DNA from: Paenibacillus sp. FSL A5-0031
GTDB taxonomy: Bacteria; Bacillota; Bacilli; Paenibacillales; Paenibacillaceae
Assembly: GCF_001956295.1 (NCBI RefSeq)
Contig: NZ_MRTD01000001.1
Location: forward strand, 558,001 to 622,000
Length of the DNA stretch: 64,000 bases
Direction: 5' to 3'
Part shown: piece by piece, positions 34,055 to 43,417 of the stretch
Layout of the letters: each line of letters starts with the position of its first letter
How positions within the stretch are numbered: position 1 is the stretch's first letter
Notes under the pieces: generated by a model
Database searches by the model: none
What the model saw: only the letters and a program-made list of their open reading frames with translations
Told to the model about the DNA's origin: nothing
Program-made: the position numbers and the translations under genes

Positions 34055-34408
34055 TCATATCAGCGAATCAAGTGAAAACCAGCCGTCATGGACACCGTAT
34101 GAAATCCAAACCAGGTGATAAATATTGACGAGAAAGTAGATCAATACCGTAATCAGAATACAAGGGTTGATCCAATACCGATTTTTCATTCGATAATAAA
34201 TGAGAATAAGCAGCAGCGGGAGCACTAGCTTCATCCCGTAGTAGCTAACGATATTCCAGTCATAAAGTTTTTGTACGAGCGGGTTGAGCTCCTCGATTAA
34301 TGATAGGCGCAAGCCTATATCTGTAAATAAAGCGTCGGCAAAACATAGAAACAGCAATCCGAACAGCAGCGGTTTTAAGTCCCATTCTTTGAGAGCAGTA
34401 ATGGCCAC
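34055..34408 (-). CDS. DUF5658-like small membrane protein
   Basis: A 117-aa protein with about four transmembrane helices (residues 12-32, 55-70, 76-90, 92-110). Motifs ADALFTDIGL and EELNPL resemble the DUF5658 family. GTG start with GGAGGCTTA upstream. It lies upstream of the CLC gene on the same strand and is divergent from the glycosyltransferase. Function unknown. Confidence 0.7.
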   Translation of the reverse strand: MAITALKEWDLKPLLFGLLFLCFADALFTDIGLRLSLIEELNPLVQKLYDWNIVSYYGMKLVLPLLLILIYYRMKNRYWINPCILITVLIYFLVNIYHLVWISYGVHDGWFSLDSLI

Positions 34409-34515
34409 TAAGCCTCCATTCTGAAAAAATGATCTGGGTTTTGCATAATAGATGCATATGCCTCATATGGATTATCATTCCTAAGGAATTTCTGTGGAAT
34501 AAAGGAGGCCTAACG

Positions 34516-36084
34516 TTGAAGCGAATATTGATTGGAAGTCCCATTCGCCAAAGACCGACCATATTGCGTCACTTTTTAGCCTCGCTTGCGCGAATCGAAG
34601 CAAGCTCTTTTAAAGTAGATTATTTTTTTATTGACGACAATGATAACGAGCAGTCCTCGCAATTGCTGAGCGATTTTATATCGAAGCAAAAAGAGAACAA
34701 TGAAAGTGAAACCATCTTAATAAGAGGCGATTCGATAACGCCATATACCAGGGATGAGTTTACTCATTACTGGAGCAATGATTTAATTGATAAAATCGCA
34801 AGCTGGAAGGATCATATGATCCAAACAGCGAGAGAGCAGCAATATGATGGACTATTCCTCATTGATTCGGATTTGCTGATTCACCCGGAAGCAATTGAAT
34901 CTTTGATTTCTTCCGAGAAAGAGATCATTTCCACTATTTTTTGGACACAGTGGCAGCCTAATACGATGGAAATGCCGCAGGTTTGGCTGAAGGATACGTA
35001 TTGGCCGTTTCAGTCAGATGGAACAGTAAAAGCCGGTGACGGTGCTGAAGCGGCTGTCATGTTTCTAATGAAGCTTAGAGTACCAGGAGTTTATCAGGTT
35101 GGCGGCCTTGGTGCATGCACGTATATCACTCGCTCAGCACTGGCGAAGCCGATATCATTTCGGACGATCTCGAATGTATCATTTTGGGGCGAAGATCGTC
35201 ATTTCTGCATTCGAGCAGTTGCCCTTGGCATCGATTTGTACGTGGACACCAGATACCCAGCCTTTCATATCTACCGAGAATCAGATATTGAGCGCGCTAT
35301 ATTGTTTATGGAATCCACGCAGGACAAAGCATATACAAATTCGAATATGTTGCCAGCACAAGGACCTACAATCATTGTGCCCACAGCAGGTCCTAAGCTT
35401 ACGTTATCTATGATCGTAAAAAATGAGGGAGATCGCTTTTTAAAGGAAGTGCTTGAGCATCATAGGGAATATATAGATCATGCGGTCATTATTGACGATG
35501 GAAGCACGGATCATACCGGGGAAATCGTTCATGAATGCCTTGCCGGCATTCCGTTGACCTATATTAAAAACGAAAGCTCGCAATTTCATAATGAAGTAAA
35601 GCTAAGAACGCAGCAATGGGAGGAAACGATCCGCATTCGGCCGCAGTGGATTCTGAATATGGATGCGGATGAATATTTTGAACAAAAATTTAAGGAAGTG
35701 CTGCCAGTGCTGCTAAACGATTCGGAAACCTTCACTTATTTGTTTCGATTATTTGATTTTTGGTCGGAAGATCATTATCGCGAAGATGCATACTGGAATG
35801 CCCATAGCGTGTACCGCCCATTTCTATTGAAATATGTAGAGGGATTTTCATATGTGTGGAAGCAAACTCCTCAGCACTGCGGGAGATTTCCTGAAAACAT
35901 TTATTCACTTGCAAATAAGACGTCAAACCTGCGAGTAAAACATTTCGGCTGGGCGCGGGAGCAGGATCGTTTGCATAAATACGACCGGTACAAGAAGCTT
36001 GATCCTGATGCGATTTATGGCTGGAAGGAGCAATATGAATCCATTTTGGATGAGAAGCCGAATCTGGTGAAATGGATAGAGTAA
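34516..36084 (+). CDS. Tandem glycosyltransferase
   Basis: A 522-aa protein with two glycosyltransferase-A-like halves. The N-terminal half (1-270) has IGSPIRQRP, a DxD-like LFLIDSDLLI and GEDRHFCIRA, resembling Anp1-like or GT2 enzymes. The C-terminal half (from about 283) is a GT2 domain with LSMIVKNEGDRF, IIDDGSTDHT and the nucleotide-sugar motif NMDADEYF. The TTG at 34516 is chosen for AAAGGAGG 8 nt upstream; the frame from 34429 has none. Acceptor and donor unknown. It is not in a surface-polysaccharide cluster. Confidence 0.8.
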   Translation: MKRILIGSPIRQRPTILRHFLASLARIEASSFKVDYFFIDDNDNEQSSQLLSDFISKQKENNESETILIRGDSITPYTRDEFTHYWSNDLIDKIASWKDHMIQTAREQQYDGLFLIDSDLLIHPEAIESLISSEKEIISTIFWTQWQPNTMEMPQVWLKDTYWPFQSDGTVKAGDGAEAAVMFLMKLRVPGVYQVGGLGACTYITRSALAKPISFRTISNVSFWGEDRHFCIRAVALGIDLYVDTRYPAFHIYRESDIERAILFMESTQDKAYTNSNMLPAQGPTIIVPTAGPKLTLSMIVKNEGDRFLKEVLEHHREYIDHAVIIDDGSTDHTGEIVHECLAGIPLTYIKNESSQFHNEVKLRTQQWEETIRIRPQWILNMDADEYFEQKFKEVLPVLLNDSETFTYLFRLFDFWSEDHYREDAYWNAHSVYRPFLLKYVEGFSYVWKQTPQHCGRFPENIYSLANKTSNLRVKHFGWAREQDRLHKYDRYKKLDPDAIYGWKEQYESILDEKPNLVKWIE

Positions 36085-36106
36085 TAAAGCAAATAAATCA
36101 TAACCT

Positions 36107-36144
36107 TTGACTAAGCATACACTCTAGTGATATATTTGAGTGTA
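36107..36144 (+). promoter_or_regulatory. SigA promoter with overlapping inverted repeat
   Basis: TTGACT (36107-36112), an 18-bp spacer and TATATT (36131-36136). TACACTC (36118-36124) and GAGTGTA (36138-36144) form a 7-bp inverted repeat spanning the spacer and -10 region, placed like an operator. Confidence 0.5.
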
Positions 36145-36163
36145 CGATTAGTGCAGGAGATTT

Positions 36164-36199
36164 CACAACCGGCTGTGTGTCCGCATACAGCCGGTTGTG
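36164..36199 (+). other. Strong hairpin in the 5' leader of the helicase gene
   Basis: CACAACCGGCTGT and ACAGCCGGTTGTG are perfect 13-bp complements around a 10-nt loop, ending about 10 nt before the ribosome-binding site. No U-tract follows, so it is not a standard terminator. It may stabilise the mRNA or bind a regulator. Confidence 0.55.
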
Positions 36200-36223
36200 C
36201 CTACTATATGGAGGCAAGCAACC

Positions 36224-38167
36224 TTGAATAAATATCCATTTGAGTTTGACCCGAAACAACCTTTTATACAGCAGGCTAGCGATTGGATCGCTGATGTTTT
36301 TTATGAGAAGCTGCCTGAAGCTGGTTTTGAAATTAGAGATGAACAAATTTATATGGCTTTTCAATTGGAACGTGCTTTTGCAGATAAACAAACGATATTT
36401 GCTGAAGCTGGAGTAGGAACGGGCAAAACACTCGTTTACTTGTTGTATGCGATTACGTATGCTCGGTACACAAGAAAACCAGCCATTATTGCTTGTGCCG
36501 ATGAATCCTTAATTGAGCAGCTTGTAAAGCCTGAAGGCGATATTGCAAAGCTCGGAAAATATTTGGATCTAACGATTGATGCTAGGTTAGGCAAATCAGC
36601 AGATCAATATATTTGCTTGAAAAAGCTGGATAATGCGAGAGCTGGACAAGATGACGCGGAGCTCTATGACAATATATATCGTGAACTTCCAAGCTTCGTC
36701 CATAAGCAGGATTCTATGCAAAGCTTCCATCCATATGGAAATCGCAAGGACTATCCTAGCTTAAATGATGAGCAGTGGAACGAGCTGGGCTGGGATGTAT
36801 TTCAGGACTGCTTAGTGTGTGACGTTAGACATCGTTGTGGTCAAACACTCTCACGCGACCATTATCGCAAATCTGCAGATGTCATTATTTGCTCGCATGA
36901 TTTCTATATGGAGCATATATGGACATATGACGCAAGAAAACGTGAAGGCCAGCTTCCATTGCTGCCAGAGTACAGCTCTGTAGTATTTGATGAGGGCCAT
37001 CTGCTTGAAACAGCCGCACAGCAAGCGCTGACTTACAAGCTGAATCATGCTGTTTTTGAAGGAATCGTCATAAGACTGCTGCAAGAAGAGATTCGTGAAA
37101 CTCTTGCTGTAGCTGTTGAGGATGCGATTGCCCAAAGTGAATTTTTATTTAAAATGTTGAATAAGCACAGCCAGAAGGTTCCTGCTTCGGATCGCAAGGA
37201 AATCATATGGAGTGCGGAGCTTATTCGTGAAATTAATCGTTTGCAGGATACGCTATCGGTTATAGAAGAAGAGCTCGTATTCGAAAGCGGCTTATACACG
37301 ATCGATACGTATCAGCTAAAAATCGTTGAAGAGCATTTGGAAATGATTCAATTTGCGCTTTCCTTATTCAAGCAAGCGGACAAACCAATTAGCTGGGTTT
37401 CGCAGGATAAAGAAGGAACGTCACTTGTCATCATGCCAAAAGTGGTGAAGGAAGTGTTGAAGGAGCAAGTTTTCTCTCGTAAAATGCCAATCGTATTTTC
37501 CTCAGCAACGCTTTCGGTTAACGGCTCATTTGATTATATGATGGACATATTGGGTATGGATAGCTCATTATCTTTCTCGGTTCCATCACCATATGACTAT
37601 GAGCAGCAAATGACTGTGGAGATTCCAAAAGCTGAACAGTTTACGGCGCTTAACGATAAAGTAAATGAAACGTATCGCTTGCTTAAGCAGTCAGGCGGAA
37701 GATCGCTTATTTTGTTCCCATCGATGGAGCAGCTAGAGCAATTCAAGTCAGAATCGGACAAGCATGCGGATAGTGCGGCTTATACTTTCTTTTATGAGGG
37801 CACAAGCGAAATCAGCTATTTGATCGAACAATTTCAACAGGATGAAGCCAGCATTTTATGTGCGGTGACACTATGGGAAGGTTTAGATATTCCTGGTCCA
37901 TCCCTTTCCCAGGTTATTGTGTGGGAACTTCCGTTTCCTCCAAATGATCCATTATTCGCAGCGAGACGGAATGACTCGGAATCACCGTTTGAACAAGTGG
38001 ATATGCCGTATATGCTGCTTCGATTACGTCAGGGCATTGGACGTTTGATTAGAACACGTGAAGACAGCGGGAAAATCGTTATTTTTGGCCAAAAAATGAA
38101 TGATAGCTATGTGCGTGAACAAGTGGAAGGTGTGCTTCCGAAAGGTGTAGCTTTAAGTTATTCCTAA
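36224..38167 (+). CDS. DinG/XPD-like ATP-dependent DNA helicase
   Basis: A 647-aa superfamily 2 helicase. Walker A is EAGVGTGKT (residues 61-69) and the DEAH-type box is VFDEGHLLE. Four cysteines before the second motif (ICLKK, DCLVCDVRHRC) match the iron-sulfur cluster of XPD/DinG proteins. C-terminal motifs include FSSATL, VTLWEGLDIPG and the arginine-finger region RQGIGRLIR. The TTG at 36224 is preferred, with GGAGG 9 nt upstream. DinG relatives unwind R-loops and D-loops. It is not the larger exonuclease-fused DinG of Bacillus. Confidence 0.85.
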   Translation: MNKYPFEFDPKQPFIQQASDWIADVFYEKLPEAGFEIRDEQIYMAFQLERAFADKQTIFAEAGVGTGKTLVYLLYAITYARYTRKPAIIACADESLIEQLVKPEGDIAKLGKYLDLTIDARLGKSADQYICLKKLDNARAGQDDAELYDNIYRELPSFVHKQDSMQSFHPYGNRKDYPSLNDEQWNELGWDVFQDCLVCDVRHRCGQTLSRDHYRKSADVIICSHDFYMEHIWTYDARKREGQLPLLPEYSSVVFDEGHLLETAAQQALTYKLNHAVFEGIVIRLLQEEIRETLAVAVEDAIAQSEFLFKMLNKHSQKVPASDRKEIIWSAELIREINRLQDTLSVIEEELVFESGLYTIDTYQLKIVEEHLEMIQFALSLFKQADKPISWVSQDKEGTSLVIMPKVVKEVLKEQVFSRKMPIVFSSATLSVNGSFDYMMDILGMDSSLSFSVPSPYDYEQQMTVEIPKAEQFTALNDKVNETYRLLKQSGGRSLILFPSMEQLEQFKSESDKHADSAAYTFFYEGTSEISYLIEQFQQDEASILCAVTLWEGLDIPGPSLSQVIVWELPFPPNDPLFAARRNDSESPFEQVDMPYMLLRLRQGIGRLIRTREDSGKIVIFGQKMNDSYVREQVEGVLPKGVALSYS

Positions 38168-38189
38168 AAAGAGAATAAGGTTCAAATAA

Positions 38190-38218
38190 GGAGAAGGGGA
38201 AACCCTTCTCTTTTTTTT
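38190..38218 (+). terminator. Rho-independent terminator
   Basis: GAGAAGGGG pairs with CCCTTCTC around AAA, followed by eight T residues. Confidence 0.9.
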
Positions 38219-38312
38219 ATTCCTGCACTTTGAACGAACAGAAGTTTATAACCTACCCATTACGGCAAAAATAGGAATAATTCGACAAAAAACAACAAGG
38301 AGTGTATGTGCT

Positions 38313-38438
38313 ATGGCTTTACACGATCAGATAAACATTCCTAATTGGACGGTATGCGTACAAGCTGTTGTCAGCCTCGTGATTCCTCTTCTTATCTCAT
38401 CTATTTTTAAACGGTCTAGCCAAGCTGATGATGAGTAA
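38313..38438 (+). CDS. 41-aa single-pass membrane peptide leading the ger operon
   Basis: A short ORF with AAGGAG at 38298-38303 and an ATG 9 nt later. It encodes one hydrophobic helix (about residues 13-32) followed by KRSS and an acidic end. Its last 11 nt overlap the start of gerA, which has no good ribosome-binding site of its own, so the peptide is probably coupled to gerA translation. Small membrane D subunits (GerKD, GerVD) modulate germinant receptors in Bacillus. This one is shorter and has one helix; the parallel is inference. Confidence 0.6.
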   Translation: MALHDQINIPNWTVCVQAVVSLVIPLLISSIFKRSSQADDE

Positions 38439-39894
38439 TTCGATGAGCGGAAATATTCAAGTGCGGCTGAAAGCCATTCATGAACAAATGGAGTTTCATT
38501 CCGATGTTTTGGTGCGTGAGTGCTCTATTGGGGATACGGGGATAAGCGCAGCTATCGTTTTTGTAAATGGATTAGCAGATTGCGATTTGATTGATCAGCA
38601 TATTTTGAGAGCGTTAATGTCTGTTCAAGGAGAAGGCAAAACCGTCACAAAATCGTTTTTGACCAATCAAATATTAACCGTTAGTCAATTAAGTGAAGTC
38701 CATTCTTTAGAAGAAATGCTGCCAAAAGTGTTAATGGGAGCTACTGCCGTGCTCGTTGATGGCATTGATGAAATTATTATCATTGGCACTGCAAGGAGCA
38801 AATCCCGAAATATTGAGGAACCAATCTCTGAGGCATTAGTTAGAGGGCCTAGAGCAGGCTTTAATGAGAACTTATCCGACAATACTGCGATTCTAAGAAG
38901 ACATGGTGAAAATGCCAGCCTATCATTCATGAGCATGCATGTTGGCACACGTGCAAAGAAGCAGCTCATCATTGCTTATATTAAAGATATTGCTGATCCT
39001 GAATTAGTTGAAAAGGTCAGGCGCAGGGTAAGCAAGATCGATATTGATAATTTACCCGAATCAGGGTATGTTGAGCAGCTGATTGAGGATAATTTTTTGA
39101 GTCCATTCCCACAGGTGCAGAGTACGGAAAGGCCCGATCGGGTCATTGGCGCATTAATGGAAGGCAGGGTTGCTATTTTACTTGACGGTACACCTTTTGC
39201 GCTGATTGCACCTGTTACATTTAGCATGCTTCTGCAATCACCGGAGGATTATTATGAGCGTTGGATGGTTGGCACATTGCTCCGAATGCTGCGTTTTCTT
39301 GCCGCTTTAATCGCATTATTGACACCAGCGATGTACATTTCTTTCATTTCGTTTCATCCAGGCCTAATACCAACTAAATTGGCTATTTCTATCGTTGGGG
39401 CTAGGGAAGGTGTGCCTTTCTCATCTCTTGTTGAAGCGCTCATTATGGAGGTAGCGATTGAAATATTGCGAGAGGCGGGGCTTCGACTGCCTAAACCAAT
39501 TGGACCGGCCATGGGAATCGTAGGAGGTTTGATTATTGGTGAAGCGGCTGTTCGAGCTGGTATCGTGAGTCCGATTTTGGTTATTGTCGTTGCAGTTACT
39601 GCGATATCGTCGTTTGCAATACCACAATACAATGCTGGGATAGCGCTTAGAATGCTGCGTTTTGCTGCTATGTTCTGCGCTGCTGCATTTGGTATGTATG
39701 GCGTAATTTTATTTTCCTTACTGTTATGTGCACATATCGTCAAACTTAAGAGCTTTGGCGTGCCCTATGCGAGCCCTGCAGTTCCTTACCGAGTTAAAGA
39801 TTGGAAAGACTTTATTGTTCGCATGCCGATATTTATGATGAAAAAACGACCTGAAATGCTGAAGCCGAAAGACAATACACGCACGAAGAATTGA
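38428..39894 (+). CDS. Spore germinant receptor subunit A (GerA family)
   Basis: A 488-aa GerAA-type protein: a large N-terminal cytoplasmic domain (residues 1-250) with the family block [17 protein letters not shown], then about five transmembrane helices (from [19 protein letters not shown] onwards), with [20 protein letters not shown] and a basic C-terminus. GerA, GerB and GerC subunits form the inner-membrane receptor that senses nutrients in dormant spores. The ATG overlaps the small membrane peptide gene. Germinant specificity is unknown. Confidence 0.9.
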   Translation: MMSNSMSGNIQVRLKAIHEQMEFHSDVLVRECSIGDTGISAAIVFVNGLADCDLIDQHILRALMSVQGEGKTVTKSFLTNQILTVSQLSEVHSLEEMLPKVLMGATAVLVDGIDEIIIIGTARSKSRNIEEPISEALVRGPRAGFNENLSDNTAILRRHGENASLSFMSMHVGTRAKKQLIIAYIKDIADPELVEKVRRRVSKIDIDNLPESGYVEQLIEDNFLSPFPQVQSTERPDRVIGALMEGRVAILLDGTPFALIAPVTFSMLLQSPEDYYERWMVGTLLRMLRFLAALIALLTPAMYISFISFHPGLIPTKLAISIVGAREGVPFSSLVEALIMEVAIEILREAGLRLPKPIGPAMGIVGGLIIGEAAVRAGIVSPILVIVVAVTAISSFAIPQYNAGIALRMLRFAAMFCAAAFGMYGVILFSLLLCAHIVKLKSFGVPYASPAVPYRVKDWKDFIVRMPIFMMKKRPEMLKPKDNTRTKN

Positions 39895-39913
39895 ATTTGG
39901 AAGAAGGCATTAT

Positions 39914-41008
39914 ATGAAACAGATGTCCAATGATCGTATAACAACCGTTCAAACTGCTGTGATCATTTCAAACTTTATGCTGGGTTCAGGAATTCTTACT
40001 TTGCCTAGAGCTTCTGTTGAAAAAGTAGGGACACCAGATGTATGGATATCTGTTCTGATCGGGGGAACGGTTGCCTTATTAGTAGGTGTGTTTATGGCTG
40101 CATTGGCAAAATTACATATCAATCAAACGGTGTACCAGTTTACTCAGAAGCTTCTCGGAAAATGGGTAGGAGGCATAATTGGCATAGCGTTTGTTATTTA
40201 TTTTTTTATGACAGCTGCTTATCAGGTGCGTGTATTATCTGAAGTTACGGAATTTTTTCTGCTGGAAGGAACGCCTCCATGGGTCATTGTCATGGTTTTT
40301 ATTTGGGTTAGCTTCTATTTGATGACCAGCGGCATTAATCCCATTGCGAGGTTATTTGAGGTCATTTTGCCGATAACTATCGTTATTTACGTATTAGTCA
40401 TGTTAATGTCTTTACGGATATTCGAAATCGATCATTTGCGGCCTGTATTAGGGCAAGGCATAATGCCTCCTCTCAGGGGAGTCCAAACAACCTCACTGTC
40501 CTTTTTAGGCGTAGAAATTATATTGATTTTAACTGCATTTATGGATAATCCGAAAAAATCGGTAAAAGCCGTCGTCTATGGAACAGCGATTCCGTTCTTT
40601 ATTTATTTGCTGACCGTAATTATTGTAGTAGGCGGGCTATCGATAGATGTAGTCATTACACGGACGTGGCCAACACTCGATCTTGTACGCAGCTTTGAGC
40701 TTTCTGGACTAATATTTGAAAGGTTTGAATCGTTTTTTCTTGTCATTTGGATTATGCAAATCTATTCTTCTTTTGTCATTACGTATTATGCTGCAGCCCT
40801 GGGATTGTCACAAGTATTCAAAGCAAAAATGATGAAATGCTTATATATATTGCTGCCCATTGTGTTTCTTGTTTCCACGCTTCCCAAAAATACGAGCGCT
40901 CTGTTTGTATATGGCAGCTTGCTAGGCAATACCGCTCTTTATTTGTTTGTCTCTATGACCATTATATTGTTTGGTTTGACGAAGTGGAAAAAAGGGAGTG
41001 TAAAATGA
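39914..41008 (+). CDS. Spore germinant receptor subunit B (GerB family permease)
   Basis: A 364-aa endospore germination permease of the APC-type fold with ten transmembrane helices. It begins with the family signature TTVQTAVIISNFMLGSGILT and ends in KWKKGS. The B subunit carries the germinant-binding site. ATG with GAAGAAGG upstream. Its stop overlaps the start of gerC (ATGA). Confidence 0.9.
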   Translation: MKQMSNDRITTVQTAVIISNFMLGSGILTLPRASVEKVGTPDVWISVLIGGTVALLVGVFMAALAKLHINQTVYQFTQKLLGKWVGGIIGIAFVIYFFMTAAYQVRVLSEVTEFFLLEGTPPWVIVMVFIWVSFYLMTSGINPIARLFEVILPITIVIYVLVMLMSLRIFEIDHLRPVLGQGIMPPLRGVQTTSLSFLGVEIILILTAFMDNPKKSVKAVVYGTAIPFFIYLLTVIIVVGGLSIDVVITRTWPTLDLVRSFELSGLIFERFESFFLVIWIMQIYSSFVITYYAAALGLSQVFKAKMMKCLYILLPIVFLVSTLPKNTSALFVYGSLLGNTALYLFVSMTIILFGLTKWKKGSVK

Positions 41009-42222
41009 TGATGATCCACAGCAACAGTCGGGGACGATTTTTACTAGCATGCCTATGTACGCTAACGCTGCTTGTCCAAACGGGTTGTTGGAGCAAGGAT
41101 GAGATTGAGGATCTTGGGCTATATGTCGGTATAGCGCTTGATGTTGCCAGCAAAACGGAAATTGAGAAAAAAATGGATAAGCTGAGTACCTCTAATCGGA
41201 AAAAGGATCTGATCACCTATACGCTGCAAATTATAGATAAACAATCAGAGGGCAAAGACGGTGAATCTTCAGGTGTTGTAACAGCAAAACCTTATATAAA
41301 TGTTTCGGAGACAGGAGATTCACTTTTTGAAATGGTCAGAGGATTTTCAGCTCGAATGGAGCGTCCTGTCATCGGTCATCATCTGAAGGTGATCGTAATA
41401 AATGAGATGTTGTCTCGAAAATACAGCATGAATAATCTCCTTAGCTTTATGTTGAGGGACAATAATATTCGGCCGAATAGCTTAATTGTCATGAGCAGCG
41501 GCATGGCTAGAGATGTATTTGAATCAAAGGGCAGTAACATTATACCTTCGTTCCGTGTAATTGAGATGATTGGTAATCGTTATCGTACATTGAAGATCAT
41601 ACCTCCGATGTCGCTTATTGCAGTAGAGGGGAAGATGCATGCAAAGTCCAGCTATTTACTTCAAAATATCGTAGCTGCTGATGGCGAGATTGAATTTTCA
41701 GGTGCAGCCGTTATTAAGGGGAAAACCCAAAAATTCAAAGGACTGTTATCGGAGGAAGAATTGTTAGGCATAATGTGGTTGACTGGCGAAGGCAAAGGCG
41801 GTTTAGTAAAAAGCTATGATCCTGAAACGAAGCAGGTTATTGCCTATGAGATCAAAACGCTTAAAAGTAAAATTATTTCGCAGGTCAAGAATGGAAAAAT
41901 TAGTTTTCACGTAAATATACAATCGGATGGTCGACTTATTGAAGAGTGGTTAATTGACAACGAGCCTCTGGATCACAAATTTGTGACCAAGGCTGTACAT
42001 TCATCAGAGAAGGAAGTAAGCCGACTCGTGAATAGAGCCCTGCATAAAATTCAAAAGGAATATAAGACAGACGTTATGGGGTTCGGTACTAAACTAAGCA
42101 TATCGCATCCAAAAGTATGGCAAAAGGTTAAAGAGGATTGGGATGAAGAATTCAGTCGCATTCCGATTACGTATAGCATTAAACTGGCAATTACAGATAC
42201 GGGAGCAAAACGTAAGCATTGA
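41005..42222 (+). CDS. Spore germinant receptor subunit C (GerC lipoprotein)
   Basis: A 405-aa lipoprotein: basic N-terminus, hydrophobic stretch and lipobox LLVQTGC with lipidated Cys28, followed by WSKDEIEDLG, the near-universal GerAC start. The C-terminal half has the family end FGTKLSISHPKVWQKVKEDWDEEF. It is anchored on the outer face of the spore inner membrane. The ATG at 41005 has AAGGGAGTG upstream; the long upstream frame lies inside gerB and is not used. Confidence 0.9.
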   Translation: MMMIHSNSRGRFLLACLCTLTLLVQTGCWSKDEIEDLGLYVGIALDVASKTEIEKKMDKLSTSNRKKDLITYTLQIIDKQSEGKDGESSGVVTAKPYINVSETGDSLFEMVRGFSARMERPVIGHHLKVIVINEMLSRKYSMNNLLSFMLRDNNIRPNSLIVMSSGMARDVFESKGSNIIPSFRVIEMIGNRYRTLKIIPPMSLIAVEGKMHAKSSYLLQNIVAADGEIEFSGAAVIKGKTQKFKGLLSEEELLGIMWLTGEGKGGLVKSYDPETKQVIAYEIKTLKSKIISQVKNGKISFHVNIQSDGRLIEEWLIDNEPLDHKFVTKAVHSSEKEVSRLVNRALHKIQKEYKTDVMGFGTKLSISHPKVWQKVKEDWDEEFSRIPITYSIKLAITDTGAKRKH

Positions 42223-42263
42223 TCGCTAATTTTATCGAAAAAACCATCATTTCTTCGTTTAAA

Positions 42264-42302
42264 AAACTGCGTGAAATACATATTTCACGCAGTTTGCTTT
42301 TA
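42264..42302 (+). terminator. Rho-independent terminator
   Basis: AAACTGCGTGAAATA pairs perfectly with TATTTCACGCAGTTT around CA, followed by GCTTTT. It ends the ger operon. Confidence 0.85.
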
Positions 42303-42387
42303 TATCAACTTTTAAGCTATCATAATAGAGTAATGGTCACTTAAATAGAGCGTGAAAATAGGTTTTTTATGGAGGATTTGCTTGCGA

Positions 42388-43323
42388 ATGGGACAACATG
42401 AGGTGACGGATAGCTACGGCTTGGAAATGGACTTATTTTCGATTTGGATGAAAAATAAAGGAATGACCAAGTCCACACATCAAGCCTACATAAATGATGT
42501 TCGTTTTTTTCTACAGACGATACATCCAACCGAAACAAAAAATATTACGAAAATGGATATTATGCGCTACATGGCCGTTTGCCGTGAGAAGGGGGCAGGG
42601 GATGAGGCGCGCAATCGCAAGCTTTCTTCTTTGCGTTCATTTTTTAAAGCGTTGATCGAGATGGAGCATTTGGAAGGCAATCCTGCTGCACTTATCGCAA
42701 AGTCCAAGCAGGAGAAAAATCGCATTCCGGTTTACTTGGAAGAAAATGAACTCGAAGCGCTTCTGCAAGCCATACAAGGGAAATATTATATTCGCAATGT
42801 CGCAATTGTATTATTAATGTCCTATGCTGGTCTTCGCGTCGGTGAGGTACACCGGATGAATGTACAGGATTTTAGGCTGGATGGATCGATTCATATTCTC
42901 GGGAAAGGGCGTAAATGGCGAGTTATCCCATTGCCTGATGCGCTTCAGCATGTATTGAATGAAGCGCTTGCTGAGCGCAAGGAATCCAGGCAGAGTAAGG
43001 AGCAGCCGTTTTTTGTATCGCAGTTTGGACGAAGATTATCTATACGAATGATACAGACCGTCGCTGATGAAACGATCAAGCTGCTAAAGGAGACGATGCC
43101 TGCGCTTGCGGATAAAAGGCTATCGAGCCATAAGCTGCGACATTCTTTTGCAACGATGCAAATTCGCAGCGGTACAGACATACGAACCTTGCAAGAGCTG
43201 CTTGGGCACGCGAGTATTGAAACAACACAAATTTATACGCATATTGATAATAAACAGCTTCGAAATGCGATGAACAACATTTCAAGCAAAATCCCAATGA
43301 AATTTCAGAATAAGGTTACATAA
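42388..43323 (+). CDS. Tyrosine recombinase (XerC/XerD-like)
   Basis: A phage-integrase-family recombinase of about 312 aa. The N-terminal SAM-like domain is MDLFSIWMKNKGMTKSTHQA. The catalytic domain has Arg in YAGLRVGEV, Lys in LGKGRKWR, HKLRHSFAT (His/Arg), LGHASIETTQ and the nucleophile Tyr in IYTHI. The ATG at 42388 (or TTG at 42382) follows GGAGG; the longest frame begins at a GTG at 42352. It is a different protein from the XerS-type enzyme in this window. Its stop codon lies within a dif-like 28-bp site. Confidence 0.88.
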   Translation: MGQHEVTDSYGLEMDLFSIWMKNKGMTKSTHQAYINDVRFFLQTIHPTETKNITKMDIMRYMAVCREKGAGDEARNRKLSSLRSFFKALIEMEHLEGNPAALIAKSKQEKNRIPVYLEENELEALLQAIQGKYYIRNVAIVLLMSYAGLRVGEVHRMNVQDFRLDGSIHILGKGRKWRVIPLPDALQHVLNEALAERKESRQSKEQPFFVSQFGRRLSIRMIQTVADETIKLLKETMPALADKRLSSHKLRHSFATMQIRSGTDIRTLQELLGHASIETTQIYTHIDNKQLRNAMNNISSKIPMKFQNKVT

Positions 43324-43340
43324 GAATAATTATGTAAACA
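43313..43340. other. dif-like site overlapping the recombinase stop codon
   Basis: Arms AGGTTACATAA (43313-43323) and TTATGTAAACA (43330-43340) flank a 6-bp centre GAATAA. The right arm ATTATGTAAAC is identical to the XerD-side arm of the Bacillota dif consensus as I recall it. The left arm is an inverted partial copy (TTATGTAACC). It has the same orientation as the site at 21541. Confidence 0.55.
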
Positions 43341-43368
43341 AATATTGCAATTATAAAATAATGCAGCA

Positions 43369-43416
43369 AAAAAAGCTGATGTCAGGTACATGTAGGATCT
43401 GACATCAGCTTTTTAT
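43369..43416. terminator. Bidirectional terminator
   Basis: AAAAAGCTGATGTCAG pairs perfectly with CTGACATCAGCTTTTT (16 bp) around a 13-nt loop. It separates the recombinase from the convergent FhuF-like gene. Confidence 0.85.
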
Positions 43417-43417
43417 A

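Noticed and set aside
38235..38248. LexA-like box CGAACAGAAGTTTA upstream of the ger operon
   Set aside because: Two mismatches at informative positions and no promoter around it. An SOS link to a germination operon is implausible.
20400..43340. Integrated prophage or genomic island suggested by two tyrosine recombinases
   Set aside because: No phage structural genes, no tRNA attachment site and no shift in composition. The genes between are core-like (uppP, gerABC, sleB).
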